From Profundicola sp964553105 (lineage in GTDB: Bacteria; Bacteroidota; Bacteroidia; Flavobacteriales; Weeksellaceae), in contig CAZKJO010000004.1 of the NCBI GenBank assembly GCA_964553105.1, positions 1 through 64,000 of the forward strand: 64,000 bases of DNA, given 5' to 3'. Each line of letters opens with the position of its first letter. The first letter of the stretch is position 1. Below, one piece after another: positions 25,535 through 34,829 of the stretch. The position numbers and the translations under genes were made by a program. The notes under the pieces are model-generated. The model was not told the DNA's origin. It was given only the letters and a program-made list of their open reading frames with translations, and made no database searches.

Positions 25535-26935
25535 TTATGCATGTAGAGCACGTTTACCCGTAGCATCCAGCGCAGCTTCTTTCACGGCCTCCATATAAGT
25601 TGGGTGAGCATGTGAAATTCTTGCAATATCTTCTGCAGAAGCACGGAATTCCATAGCGGTAACAGCCTCAGCAATCATATCAGCTGCTCTTGCAGATACC
25701 ATGTGAACACCTAAAACTTCATCAGTTTTAGCATCAGATAATACTTTTACCATACCATCGATGTCTCCACTCGCACGAGCTCTTCCTAATGCTCTAACAG
25801 AGAATTGACCTGATTTGTACTCAACTCCTTCCTCTTTTAATTGCTCTTCCGTCTTTCCAACACCAGCAGCTTCTGGCCAGGTATATACCACGCCTGGAAT
25901 TAAGTTGTAATCGATGTGTGGTTTTTGACCAACTAATTGCTCAGCAACTAAAATACCTTCTTCTTCAGCTTTGTGCGCCAACATCGCACCACGAATTACA
26001 TCACCGATAGCATAGATGTTGTCAACGTTAGTTTTTAAGTGATCATCAACTTTAATGCGACCTCTCTCGTCAACTTCAACACCAGCATTTTCTAATCCTA
26101 AACCTTCTGTATAAGGTTTTCTACCGATAGCAACTAAACAGTAATCTCCTGTAATAGTTTCTAAATCACCTTTTTTATTCTCGAAAGTAACTTCAACTTC
26201 GTCACCTTTTCTTTCAACTTTGGTAACTTTAGAAGATAAGTTGAATTTCATTTTTTGTTTCTTCATCACTTTTAAAAGCTCTTTAGAAACAGCACCGTCC
26301 ATTCCTGGAACGATTTTATCCATAAACTCAACTACAGTTACGTCAGCACCAAGTCTTTTGTATACTGAACCTAATTCTAATCCAATAACACCACCACCAA
26401 TTACGATCATGTGTTTTGGAACTTCTTTTAAGTTTAAAGCCTCCGTAGAAGTAATCACTCTTTCTTTGTCTAACTCAATAAAAGGTAAGTTAGCAGGCTT
26501 AGAACCTGTTGCGATAATGATATTTTTAGATTCAATCTCAACATCACCCTCAGCAGTTGCGATAGAAATGTGAGTTTTATCTTTTAAAGTACCTAATCCG
26601 TGAAAAACAGTAACTTTGTTTTTATCCATTAAGAAATCGATACCCTTTGTGGTAGTGTCAACCACTTTATTTTTACGCTCGATCATTTTGTTTACATCAA
26701 CTTTTAGGTTGTCTAAACTAATACCGTGCTCTTCAAAATTTTTCTGTGCATTATGAAAATGTTCAGAGGAGTCTAAAAGTGCCTTAGAAGGAATACACCC
26801 AACATTCAAGCAAGTACCACCTAATGTATCATATTTTTCAATTAAGGCCGTTTTTAAACCTAATTGTGCACATCTAATCGCGCTAACGTAGCCTCCAGGA
26901 CCAGATCCAATTATAGTAACATCAAAATTTTGCAT
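25535..26935 (-). CDS. lpdA: Dihydrolipoyl dehydrogenase (E3)
   Basis: A protein of 466 residues. It has the FAD-binding GSGPGGYVSAIR near residue 11, the redox disulfide GGTCLNVGCIPSKALL near 39-54, the NAD-binding GGGVIGLELGSVY near 180, the second FAD site YAIGDVIRGAMLAHKAEEEG near 310 and the interface base HAHPTYMEAVKEA near 440. It reoxidises dihydrolipoamide in the 2-oxoacid dehydrogenase complexes and glycine cleavage system. No E1 or E2 genes are nearby, so it is probably shared. A -7 box lies 18 bases upstream. Confidence 0.97.
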   Translation of the reverse strand: MQNFDVTIIGSGPGGYVSAIRCAQLGLKTALIEKYDTLGGTCLNVGCIPSKALLDSSEHFHNAQKNFEEHGISLDNLKVDVNKMIERKNKVVDTTTKGIDFLMDKNKVTVFHGLGTLKDKTHISIATAEGDVEIESKNIIIATGSKPANLPFIELDKERVITSTEALNLKEVPKHMIVIGGGVIGLELGSVYKRLGADVTVVEFMDKIVPGMDGAVSKELLKVMKKQKMKFNLSSKVTKVERKGDEVEVTFENKKGDLETITGDYCLVAIGRKPYTEGLGLENAGVEVDERGRIKVDDHLKTNVDNIYAIGDVIRGAMLAHKAEEEGILVAEQLVGQKPHIDYNLIPGVVYTWPEAAGVGKTEEQLKEEGVEYKSGQFSVRALGRARASGDIDGMVKVLSDAKTDEVLGVHMVSARAADMIAEAVTAMEFRASAEDIARISHAHPTYMEAVKEAALDATGKRALHA

Positions 26936-26953
26936 ATTTCTTTATTTTGCGTT

Positions 26954-26961
26954 CAAATTTA
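26954..26961 (-). promoter_or_regulatory. -7 promoter element for lpdA
   Basis: On the minus strand TAAATTTG matches TAnnTTTG, about 18 bases before the lpdA ATG. Confidence 0.45.
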
Positions 26962-26995
26962 GGGAATTCGAATTTAATTGCCTAAAAGAGATACG

Positions 26996-27095
26996 NNNNN
27001 NNNNNNNNNNNNNNNNNNNNNNNNNNNNNNNNNNNNNNNNNNNNNNNNNNNNNNNNNNNNNNNNNNNNNNNNNNNNNNNNNNNNNNNNNNNNNNN
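26996..27095. other. Assembly gap (100 N)
   Basis: Exactly 100 N. It contains the 3' end of the RluA-type gene; the left flank is the lpdA promoter region. Confidence 0.95.
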
Positions 27096-27770
27096 GCAGG
27101 CATTCCAAATAGGATCATCTGGAGTGGGAGCAGTTATATCTATAATTTCTTTGGTAGTTGGATGTTCAAAGATAATTTTTCTTGCATGTAAATGAATTCC
27201 GCCATCTGGATTCGAGCGTTTGGCTCCGTATTTTAAATCTCCTTTAATCACAGCTCCAATCTTGGACATTTGAGTGCGAATTTGATGAGATCTACCGGTT
27301 TCTAGATTAATTTTAAACAACCAATAATTATCTAATTGTTGAATTAATTTATAATGTAGAATTGCTTTTTTAGCCCCATCTGTTGGTTTTGTATAAACTG
27401 TAACTAAATTTTTCTTGGCATTTTTCTTTAAATAATGTTCTAAGGTATCCGCCGTTGGAACATTTTTAGGTAGAGGAGTCGTGACTGCCCAATAAGTCTT
27501 GTCTACTTCTCTTTTTTTGAATTTTTCGTTCATGCGCGTCAAGGCCTTGCTCGTTTTTGCAAAAATAACGATTCCACTTGTTGGACGATCTAAGCGATGC
27601 GTTAAACCGAGATAAACATTTCCAGGTTTGTTATCTCTAATTTTAATGAAAGCCTTGATGTCATCCATCAGGGTTTTATCACCCGTTTTATCACCTTGAA
27701 CCAATTCCCCACATTTTTTATTTATGATCATTAAGTGATTATCCTCATATAAAATATCAGGTGAAGCCAT
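27096..27770 (-). CDS. RluA-family pseudouridine synthase, 3' end in gap
   Basis: About 225 residues are visible. The catalytic segment is LGLTHRLDRPTSGIVIFAKT (HRLD with the catalytic Asp near residue 59). Other family marks are DILYEDNHLMIINK, LETGRSHQIRTQM and LHARKIIFEHPTTKE. There is no S4 domain at the N-terminus. The visible part ends at DDPIWNAC, close to the normal end of short RluA-type enzymes, so only a few residues are lost. It isomerises uridine in rRNA or tRNA. It lies 45 bases downstream of panB on the same strand, a pairing often seen in Flavobacteriia, though the functional link is unclear. Confidence 0.88.
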
Positions 27771-27815
27771 ATTATCGAATTAGTTTTAGAATTTAAGAAA
27801 TCTAATGAATGGAGT

Positions 27816-28631
27816 TTAATATTGTTCTTTTTTATTAGGGAAATCAATGGTTTTTACATCCTCTACATATTTAGCAACAGCACCCGTAATTTCCGTATAC
27901 AGAGATAAATATTGTCTTAAAAATCTAGGATGGAATTCATGGGTCATACCCAACATATCATGAACAACTAAAATCTGTCCATCTACTTCAGAACCTGCAC
28001 CAATTCCGATGGTAGGAATGCTCACAGCTGCGGTAACTTTAGCAGCTAATTTAGCAGGAATTTTTTCTAACACAATCGCAAAACAGCCTAATTTTTCTAA
28101 AAGTTTGGCATCTTCTATCAATTTTTTTGCTTCTTCTTCTTCCTTCGCTCTAACTTTATAAGTTCCGAATTGATAAATACTTTGAGGGGTTAAACCTAAA
28201 TGTCCCATCACTGGAATTCCTGCATTTACAATTTTAGAAATAGATTTCTTCACTTCAGAACCACCTTCTAATTTAATGGCATGAGCACCACTTTCTTTCA
28301 TGATTCTCACGGCGGAATCCAAAGCTTTTTGAGGATCTGATTGATAAGAACCAAAAGGTAAATCAACTACCACCAAAGCTCTTTCAACGCCTCTAACCAC
28401 TGATTGAGCATGGTAAATCATTTGATCTAATGTGATTGGAAGTGTGGTTTCATGTCCTGCCATAACATTAGAAGCTGAATCACCAACTAAAATTGCATCG
28501 ATACCGCCTTTGTCCACCATTTGAGCAATCGTAAAGTCATAAGCCGTAAGCATTGCAATCTTTCGATTTTCAAATTTCATCAATCTTAAGGTCTCTGTAG
28601 TGATTCGTTTTATATCTTTGTTTATGGACAT
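27816..28631 (-). CDS. panB: 3-methyl-2-oxobutanoate hydroxymethyltransferase
   Basis: A protein of 271 residues with the PanB motifs: MLTAYDFTIAQMVDKGG, LVGDSASNVMAGHETTLPIT, VVDLPFGSY, IKLEGG, MGHLGLTPQS and TIGIGAGSEVDGQILVVHDMLG. It transfers a hydroxymethyl group from methylene-THF to alpha-ketoisovalerate, the first committed step to pantothenate and CoA. panC and panD are not adjacent. It is first in a two-gene unit with the pseudouridine synthase and is divergent from the DUF3810 gene with 52 bases between. Confidence 0.97.
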   Translation of the reverse strand: MSINKDIKRITTETLRLMKFENRKIAMLTAYDFTIAQMVDKGGIDAILVGDSASNVMAGHETTLPITLDQMIYHAQSVVRGVERALVVVDLPFGSYQSDPQKALDSAVRIMKESGAHAIKLEGGSEVKKSISKIVNAGIPVMGHLGLTPQSIYQFGTYKVRAKEEEEAKKLIEDAKLLEKLGCFAIVLEKIPAKLAAKVTAAVSIPTIGIGAGSEVDGQILVVHDMLGMTHEFHPRFLRQYLSLYTEITGAVAKYVEDVKTIDFPNKKEQY

Positions 28632-28683
28632 GTTGTGTGTTTTAAAGAGGTAAAGATAATAAATATAGATATAAGGATAGGAA

Positions 28684-29787
28684 ATGCAGAAACAAATTAA
28701 TAGCTATAAACCATTAGTGTTCGCTGGTGTTTTTGTCTTAACCGCATGGATTTTGGTAAATACTCTGAGTAATTGGAGCTATTTCACCGATGAACTTTAT
28801 CCTGCTTTCTATAAAATGTTCTATCCATTGTATTCGTCTCTATTTGGTTGGATACCATTTTCAATAGGGGATATATTCTATGCAATATTTTTAATAATAC
28901 TTGTTGTCTCAGTGGTAATTATGGTGAGATGTTTTTTCCTGGGCCAGAAATGGAGAGGAATACGCATCTTGTCGAGATTGATAAAATTTGTTTCAATTCT
29001 TTATATTTTCTTTCATTTGGTTTGGGGATTTAATTACTATAAAACTAATTTAAGCGAAAAATTAAATGGTCAGAAATATACGATTGAAGAATTAAAAAAT
29101 ATTGCTCAGTATAGTTTAGAAAATAGTTTAGTCATAAGAGAAAATTTGGAAGAGGATAGGGAAGGTGTGCTTAAATTCAAAAGAAAAGAATTTTATCAGG
29201 ATTTACCAACTAATTTAACTTTAAAAAATATAGACTTAAAATACCCCAAACTACCTTCTAATAGTGTAAAGAAATACTCCTTATATAGTATAATGATGAG
29301 ATACTTTGGAGTGAGCGGTTATTATAATCCATTTTCTGGTGAAGCACAGGTAACCAGGCTAACTCCAACAACTAATTTACCTGTAACTATGGCCCACGAA
29401 CAAGCGCATCAAATGGGATACGCCACAGAATATGAAGCTAATTTTATTGGTTATTTGACCTGTATACAAAGCTCTGACGATAAACTGAAATACACGGCTA
29501 ATTTCAAAGCATTAAAATATACTTTAAGTGAAATTTATCCTAAAGATTCATTGTTTGTACGTGAAAAATTAGAGGCATTTAGCGAGGCTATGAAAAGGGA
29601 TTACAAAGCTGAAAGAGATTTTTATGATAAATATTCGGGGAGAGCAGATCGAATGTTTTCTGCGATGAATAATGCTTACTTAAAAGCAAATAATCAAGAA
29701 GAAGGAATAGAGAGCTATAATCGTTTTGTGGAACTTTTGGTTGGGTACTTTAGAACTGAACAAGCTTCTGTTTTAGATAAAGATTAA
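28684..29787 (+). CDS. DUF3810 membrane protein with HExxH metalloprotease-like motif
   Basis: A protein of 367 residues. Three hydrophobic helices (about 11-30, 58-82 and 100-117) are followed by a large soluble domain. Residues 237-242 read AHEQAH, an HExxH zinc motif, with glutamates at 249 and 251 (ATEYEAN) as a possible third ligand, similar to gluzincins. GYYNPFSGEAQVT upstream matches the DUF3810 family of Bacteroidota and Firmicutes. No activity is known. Given helix order, the catalytic domain is probably extracytoplasmic. It converges with the MerR gene, leaving two bases between stops. Confidence 0.85.
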   Translation: MQKQINSYKPLVFAGVFVLTAWILVNTLSNWSYFTDELYPAFYKMFYPLYSSLFGWIPFSIGDIFYAIFLIILVVSVVIMVRCFFLGQKWRGIRILSRLIKFVSILYIFFHLVWGFNYYKTNLSEKLNGQKYTIEELKNIAQYSLENSLVIRENLEEDREGVLKFKRKEFYQDLPTNLTLKNIDLKYPKLPSNSVKKYSLYSIMMRYFGVSGYYNPFSGEAQVTRLTPTTNLPVTMAHEQAHQMGYATEYEANFIGYLTCIQSSDDKLKYTANFKALKYTLSEIYPKDSLFVREKLEAFSEAMKRDYKAERDFYDKYSGRADRMFSAMNNAYLKANNQEEGIESYNRFVELLVGYFRTEQASVLDKD

Positions 29788-29789
29788 AT

Positions 29790-30131
29790 TTAATCTTCTA
29801 CATCATCAAAGTATGACTTTAGAGAAAGAATCTCAGCTTTGATTTTCTCTAATCTAAAAACCAATTCAATTTCATCTTCTAAATTCTGATCTTCTTCTAA
29901 CGCAATACGAGCACCTTCTAAAGTATAGCCACGTTCTTTCACAAGATGATAGATGATTTTTAAGTTTTTAATGTCGTTAGGCGTAAACAGACGATTCCCT
30001 TTCTTGTTTTTCTTGGGTTGAATAATGTCAAACTCTTTTTCCCAAAAACGGATTAGCGATGCATTCACGTCAAAAGCACGTGCTACCTCGCCAATCGAAT
30101 AATATAACTTATCTGGTAAATTAATCTGCAT
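29790..30131 (-). CDS. MerR family transcriptional regulator
   Basis: A protein of 113 residues from ATG 30131. The MerR winged helix is clear: LYYSIGEVARAFDVNASLIRFWEKEF followed by RLFTPNDIKNLKIIYHLVKERGYTLEGA. The C-terminal coil (LVFRLEKIKAEILSLKSYF) is short, with no effector domain and no metal-binding cysteines. Its start codon overlaps the stop of the M23 peptidase gene (TGATG), so it is translationally coupled to it. This M23-MerR pair is, as I recall, common in Bacteroidota; the regulated genes are unknown. Confidence 0.9.
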   Translation of the reverse strand: MQINLPDKLYYSIGEVARAFDVNASLIRFWEKEFDIIQPKKNKKGNRLFTPNDIKNLKIIYHLVKERGYTLEGARIALEEDQNLEDEIELVFRLEKIKAEILSLKSYFDDVED

Positions 30132-31108
30132 CAATCCAAAGATACAGTCATTTTTTGAGATTTTTCAAATAATACTTTAAATTCATCTGGATTTACATCA
30201 TCATAGAAAAAACTAATCGGATCAATCTTCTCTCCGTCCTTGTGAACTTCGTAATGTAAGTGTGGTCCAGAAGATAATCCTGTGCTTCCGACATATCCGA
30301 TGACATCACCACGTTGAACCTTTTGTCCTTTGCGTGTTTTGATTCGGCTCATGTGACCATAAAGCGTTTCGTAACCATATCCGTGGTCTAAAACAACTAC
30401 GTTTCCATATCCACCCATATTACCTGCTACTTTAACTCTAGCGTTTCCGGTAGCATAAATAGGAGTGCCTGTTGGCGCAGCGAAATCTGTCCCCCAGTGC
30501 ATTTTTCCAATCTTAAGAATTGGGTGTAAACGCATTCCATATCCCGAAGCCATTCTGTTCAATTGTTTGTTAGAAACAGGTTGAATTGCTGGAATGTGTT
30601 TAAACATTTCTTCTTTATCCTTAGCAGCGACCAAAACGTCATCTAATGATTTTGATTGAACTACTAATCTTTTGTTGATAATATCTAAATTCTTAGAAGT
30701 CTCAGTTACTAAGTCTGCGTAAGTTAAATCAGAGAAATTAGCATAACGATCCGTTCCACCAAAACCTGCTTTTCTTACATCGTTAGGAACAGGTGCTAAT
30801 TCAAAGAAAGAACGATAAATATTATCATCTCTTTCTTCCAAATCAGATAAAACGGTTTGTGTTTGCTCGAATTTTTTGTTTAATAATCTATACTGTAACT
30901 CCATTTTCTCTAACTCATTAGCCAATTTTGCTTGACCATAAGTTTTAGGTTTTACTAAATAATGGTAGCCTAAAGCTGTACCAATAGCTGAGAAAAATAA
31001 AGTTAAGAAAACCACTGATAGAATCAGTTTTGCGGTGTTTCTTTTAGATTTTTTGACTGGAATTAAATCCCCCGTATCTTTGTCGAAATAGAATTTCTTT
31101 TTCTTCAT
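30131..31108 (-). CDS. M23 family metallopeptidase (LytM-type), membrane anchored
   Basis: About 325 residues from ATG 31108 (MKKKKFYFDKDTGDLIPVK); the longer frame upstream has no family-like start. A cytoplasmic tail is followed by one transmembrane helix (LILSVVFLTLFFSAIGTALGYHYL). A coiled coil comes next (LANELEKMELQYRLLNKKFEQ..., LSDLEERDDNIY). The LytM domain has the zinc ligands MHWGTDFAAPTGTPIYA (HxxxD) and GPHLHYEVHKDG (HxH). Such proteins cut peptide cross-links in peptidoglycan or activate amidases at division. It is first of a coupled pair with MerR and is divergent from alaS. Confidence 0.93.
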   Translation of the reverse strand: MKKKKFYFDKDTGDLIPVKKSKRNTAKLILSVVFLTLFFSAIGTALGYHYLVKPKTYGQAKLANELEKMELQYRLLNKKFEQTQTVLSDLEERDDNIYRSFFELAPVPNDVRKAGFGGTDRYANFSDLTYADLVTETSKNLDIINKRLVVQSKSLDDVLVAAKDKEEMFKHIPAIQPVSNKQLNRMASGYGMRLHPILKIGKMHWGTDFAAPTGTPIYATGNARVKVAGNMGGYGNVVVLDHGYGYETLYGHMSRIKTRKGQKVQRGDVIGYVGSTGLSSGPHLHYEVHKDGEKIDPISFFYDDVNPDEFKVLFEKSQKMTVSLD

Positions 31109-31222
31109 ATTGAATGCTGAAATTGTTGCAACATCCGTATATTTGCGTCCGTTGCGATGCAAAATAATACAATTTCTATTTAAATGATAGTTAAAAAAAT
31201 CCTAAATCATTATTAAGAATTT

Positions 31223-33826
31223 ATGAAGTCGAATGAAATAAGAGCCAAATTTTTAAATTTCTTTCAATCAAAAGAGCATAAAATTGTGTCTTCTGCACCT
31301 TTAGTCTTGAAAGATGATCCTACCTTAATGTTTAGTAACTCAGGTATGACTCAATTCAAAGACTATTTTTTAGGGTATCAAACACCGATTTCAAATCGAA
31401 TTGCCGATACACAAAAATGCTTGCGTGTTTCGGGTAAGCACAATGATTTAGATGATGTTGGTAAAGATACTTATCACCACACCATGTTCGAAATGTTGGG
31501 GAACTGGTCTTTTGGTGATTACTTTAAGAAAGAAGCCATTGCATGGTCTTGGGAATTATTGACCAAGGAATTTGGTATTTCTAAAGACAATATATATGTT
31601 ACCATTTTTGAAGGTGATGAGTCTGAGAACTTAGAAAGAGATCAAGAGGCTTATGATTTTTGGAAAGAACATATTTCTGAAGATAGAATATTAAACGGTA
31701 ATAAAAACGATAACTTCTGGGAAATGGGCGAGCAAGGACCTTGTGGACCATGTTCAGAAATTCACGTAGATATTCGTTCGGCTGAAGAAAAAGCTGAAGT
31801 AGACGGTAAAACTTTAGTTAATATGGACCATCCTCAAGTGATTGAGATTTGGAATCTTGTATTTATGGAGTTTAACCGTAAAGCCAACGGAAACCTAGAA
31901 AAACTTCCACAACAACACGTTGATACAGGAATGGGCTTTGAGCGTCTTTGTATGGTTTTACAAGGGAAAAAATCTAACTATGATACAGATGTATTTACAG
32001 ATTTAATCGAAGAGTTAGAGAATGTTTCTGGTAAAAAATACGGAAGTAGTCAACCAATAGATATGGCCATTCGCGTAGTGGTAGACCACGTCAGAGCAGT
32101 TGCTTTTGCTATCGCAGATGGACAATTGCCATCTAATAATGGTGCTGGTTATGTGATTCGTCGAATTTTGCGTCGTGCGATTAGCTATGGTTATAGAAAC
32201 TTAGGAATGAACGAACCATTTATTCATAAGTTAATTCCTGTTTTGGCAAAGCAAATGGGTGAAGCTTTCCCAGAGTTGCCAAAACAGCAGAAATTAATCA
32301 ATGATGTTATTTTTGAGGAAGAAAGAAGTTTCCTTAGAACTATTGAACAAGGTTTAGTTCGTTTAGATAATTTAATTTCTAATTCAGAAGGCAAAGTATT
32401 GAGCGGAGCTGACGTATTCGAATTATATGACACTTTTGGTTTTCCACCAGATTTATCGAGAATTATAGCTGAAGAAAAAGGTTTTTCTATCGATGAAAAA
32501 GGCTATGAAGAAGAAATGGCAAAACAGAAGAAGCGCTCACAAAAAGCTTCGGCTACAGCTACATCGGATTGGGTTGTTGTAGATGCTAATGCCAGCGAAT
32601 CTTTTGTGGGATACGACTGCACAGAAGGAGAAGTAAATATTACTCGCTATAGAAAAGTTGAAAATAATAAAGGAGAGTTTTATCAAATTGTTTTAGACCA
32701 AACACCTTTTTATGCAGAGAGTGGAGGACAAATTGGTGATAGTGGTTACTTAATCGCAGGAGATGAAAAAGTTGAAGTTCTTGATACCAAAAAGGAGAAC
32801 AACCTTATCATTCATATTACCAAAGATTTACCTGAGGTAAAAGAAGGTTTAACGGCGAAAGTGAATGTTAAACGTAGAAATGATATCATGAAGAATCACT
32901 CTGCGACTCACTTATTACACCAAGCGCTTAGAACTGTTTTAGGTGAACATGTTCAGCAAAAAGGAAGTTTCGTTGGTCCAGATTATTTAAGATTCGATTT
33001 TTCTCATTTTTCTAAATTGACCGAAGAAGAATTAAAACAAGTTAACGACTTTGTTAATAATAAGATTAAAGAACATTTAGATTTAGTCGAAGATCGCGCG
33101 ATGGCATTTAATGATGCTATTGATGCGGGTGCTATCGCTCTTTTCGGTGAGAAATATGGTGATGTAGTTCGAATGATTAAGTTTGGTGATTCTGTAGAGC
33201 TATGTGGTGGAACTCACGTTGTAAATACAAGTGATATCTACTTATTCCAAATTGTTTCTGAAAGCTCATCAGCTGCTGGAATTCGAAGAATTGAGGCGAT
33301 TACAGGAGACAAAGCTTTAGCTTATTTCAAAAACTTCGAACAACAATTCAGACAAGTTGAAGACAAATTAGGTAAGCCAAAAGATGTTTTAGCTTCTTTA
33401 GAAAAACTTCAGAACGAAAATGATGCGCTGAAAAAAGAAATTGAAAATTATAAATTACAGGAGGCTAAGAATCAAAAACAAGTTTGGAAAAATAAAATTC
33501 AAACTTTTGGCGATGTAAATGCTATTTTGGTAGAAACTTCTATGGATAATGCTTTAATCAAGGATTTAGTTTTCCAACTAAAAGCTGAGATAGATAATTT
33601 ATTTATTGTCGTAGCTAATTCATTCCAGGATAAACCAACGATTTCTGTTGGAATGTCTGATAATTTAGTCAAAGATAAATCTTGGAACGCCGGAAACCTT
33701 GTTAGAGAGTGGGCTAAAGAAATCAAAGGTGGCGGTGGAGGCCAACCTGTTTTTGCTACTGCAGGTGGTAAAGATGTGGAAGGTTTACCCAAAGTTTTAG
33801 AGCTTGCTAAAGAATTATTAGATTAA
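31223..33826 (+). CDS. alaS: Alanyl-tRNA synthetase
   Basis: A protein of 867 residues. The class II catalytic domain covers about 1-240 (LMFSNSGMTQFKDYFLG, HHTMFEMLGNWSFGDYF, GCGPCSEIH-like EQGPCGPCSEIHVD). The editing domain has HSATHLLHQALR and CGGTHV. A coiled segment and the C-terminal DHHA1 domain follow, ending in the glycine-rich KGGGGGQPVFATAGGKD. It charges tRNA-Ala and clears mischarged Ser. The family's usual length is met. A terminator follows. Confidence 0.97.
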   Translation: MKSNEIRAKFLNFFQSKEHKIVSSAPLVLKDDPTLMFSNSGMTQFKDYFLGYQTPISNRIADTQKCLRVSGKHNDLDDVGKDTYHHTMFEMLGNWSFGDYFKKEAIAWSWELLTKEFGISKDNIYVTIFEGDESENLERDQEAYDFWKEHISEDRILNGNKNDNFWEMGEQGPCGPCSEIHVDIRSAEEKAEVDGKTLVNMDHPQVIEIWNLVFMEFNRKANGNLEKLPQQHVDTGMGFERLCMVLQGKKSNYDTDVFTDLIEELENVSGKKYGSSQPIDMAIRVVVDHVRAVAFAIADGQLPSNNGAGYVIRRILRRAISYGYRNLGMNEPFIHKLIPVLAKQMGEAFPELPKQQKLINDVIFEEERSFLRTIEQGLVRLDNLISNSEGKVLSGADVFELYDTFGFPPDLSRIIAEEKGFSIDEKGYEEEMAKQKKRSQKASATATSDWVVVDANASESFVGYDCTEGEVNITRYRKVENNKGEFYQIVLDQTPFYAESGGQIGDSGYLIAGDEKVEVLDTKKENNLIIHITKDLPEVKEGLTAKVNVKRRNDIMKNHSATHLLHQALRTVLGEHVQQKGSFVGPDYLRFDFSHFSKLTEEELKQVNDFVNNKIKEHLDLVEDRAMAFNDAIDAGAIALFGEKYGDVVRMIKFGDSVELCGGTHVVNTSDIYLFQIVSESSSAAGIRRIEAITGDKALAYFKNFEQQFRQVEDKLGKPKDVLASLEKLQNENDALKKEIENYKLQEAKNQKQVWKNKIQTFGDVNAILVETSMDNALIKDLVFQLKAEIDNLFIVVANSFQDKPTISVGMSDNLVKDKSWNAGNLVREWAKEIKGGGGGQPVFATAGGKDVEGLPKVLELAKELLD

Positions 33827-33850
33827 AATATTGTTTTTGTTAAATAAAGA

Positions 33851-33886
33851 AAATGCAGTTTTCTACGGAGAAGACTGCATTTTTAT
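33851..33886 (+). terminator. Terminator after alaS
   Basis: AAATGCAGTTTTCT pairs with AGAAGACTGCATTT (one G-T pair) across a four-base loop, followed by T-rich sequence. Confidence 0.85.
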
Positions 33887-33900
33887 TTCAAATAAATTAC

Positions 33901-34134
33901 ATGAAGCTAAATATCGATAGAGTTGTAGCAGTCGGGTTTCTTAGACTTATTTTAGGCTTTATATTCCTGATATCTGTTTTGGTGATCGTTACTTTTGGTC
34001 ATGGATTAGCTGAACCTATTTGGAATTTATCACATGTTTTTCTTAGAACGGATTTATTAATTGCTCTATTAATTCTACCTAGGGAGTGGGATAAGATCTC
34101 ATTAGATTCAATTCTTAATAGAAATAAGGTTTAA
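33901..34134 (+). CDS. Small membrane protein, 77 aa
   Basis: I chose ATG 33901 over an upstream in-frame ATG at 33853 because that one lies inside the alaS terminator. The protein has a hydrophobic helix at about 10-35 (VGFLRLILGFIFLISVLVIVTF) and a second, weaker one near 52-62 (LLIALLILP), ending in a basic NRNKV. I do not recognise the family. It sits directly after the terminator and before the membrane-protein pair at 34.2 kb, all on one strand. Confidence 0.6.
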   Translation: MKLNIDRVVAVGFLRLILGFIFLISVLVIVTFGHGLAEPIWNLSHVFLRTDLLIALLILPREWDKISLDSILNRNKV

Positions 34135-34177
34135 TAGAATCATAAGCTTTATCATTCTCTAAATAAAAGACTTTAAT

Positions 34178-34185
34178 TATTTTTG
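34178..34185 (+). promoter_or_regulatory. -7 promoter element for the membrane-protein pair
   Basis: TATTTTTG fits TAnnTTTG. Transcription would begin shortly after it, which places a ten-codon ATG frame (34220-34252) ahead of the main gene. Confidence 0.45.
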
Positions 34186-34268
34186 CCAACCTTAATTGAA
34201 ACACATCCTTAATTTTTTAATGGACAAAGAGTTTGAAAAATCAGTTAGCTAAAAGTAAAACTTTAAAA

Positions 34269-34829
34269 ATGCGAAAACATAGGAACATTAGGTTTTTTAT
34301 ATTAATCTTTGTTTTAGTTATCCAAGTTTGTTTTTTGGTTTTAACCATAATAGAAAATTATGAAGCAAATGTTTGGTCGGTGAGTATTTTAGGTTCCATC
34401 GTTACTTTTCTAATTATTTTGGCAACAAGGTTTTTAGATTTACATCATGAGGAATATGATTATGAGAAATTATCGGTAGCCTTATGGGTGCCGGTGGGAG
34501 GGCTTATGTGTTATCAATTGCATACAAGTACAGATTTGTCTAATGTAGTTTCTTCGGCTTTGGTTGGTTTAGGTGCATCTTTTTTACCCAATATTAAATC
34601 CAGTTCTGAATATTTAAAGAAGCTACCGGCAGCCATTTATTGTGGAACATTTATAGGAATGACAAGCATGGCAGTTCAAGCCTCTATTCTAGTGATACTA
34701 GCTGCGGGATTAGTTTCTGGTTTGCTTTATATATTGTCTAAAAACATTTTTGTGGGCGTGGGTGGTAAATTAGGTACTATTGCCTTTGTTGGAGTGGTTG
34801 TTTTAGTTATAATTGATCGTGTTCTATGA
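34269..34829 (+). CDS. Integral membrane protein, first of a related pair
   Basis: A protein of about 186 residues from ATG 34269. A TTG at 34233 would add twelve basic/polar residues. About six hydrophobic helices are visible. The C-terminal half carries CGTFIGMTSM and, after a helical segment, VGVGGKLGTIAFVG. The next gene carries FGTSFIGMVS and EGFGGALGALAFIS in the same order and spacing. The two genes overlap (ATGA), so products are made together. A ten-codon frame from ATG 34220 to TAA 34252 precedes it and may be a leader peptide or chance. I do not recognise the family; a two-subunit membrane complex is my inference. Confidence 0.72.
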   Translation: MRKHRNIRFFILIFVLVIQVCFLVLTIIENYEANVWSVSILGSIVTFLIILATRFLDLHHEEYDYEKLSVALWVPVGGLMCYQLHTSTDLSNVVSSALVGLGASFLPNIKSSSEYLKKLPAAIYCGTFIGMTSMAVQASILVILAAGLVSGLLYILSKNIFVGVGGKLGTIAFVGVVVLVIIDRVL

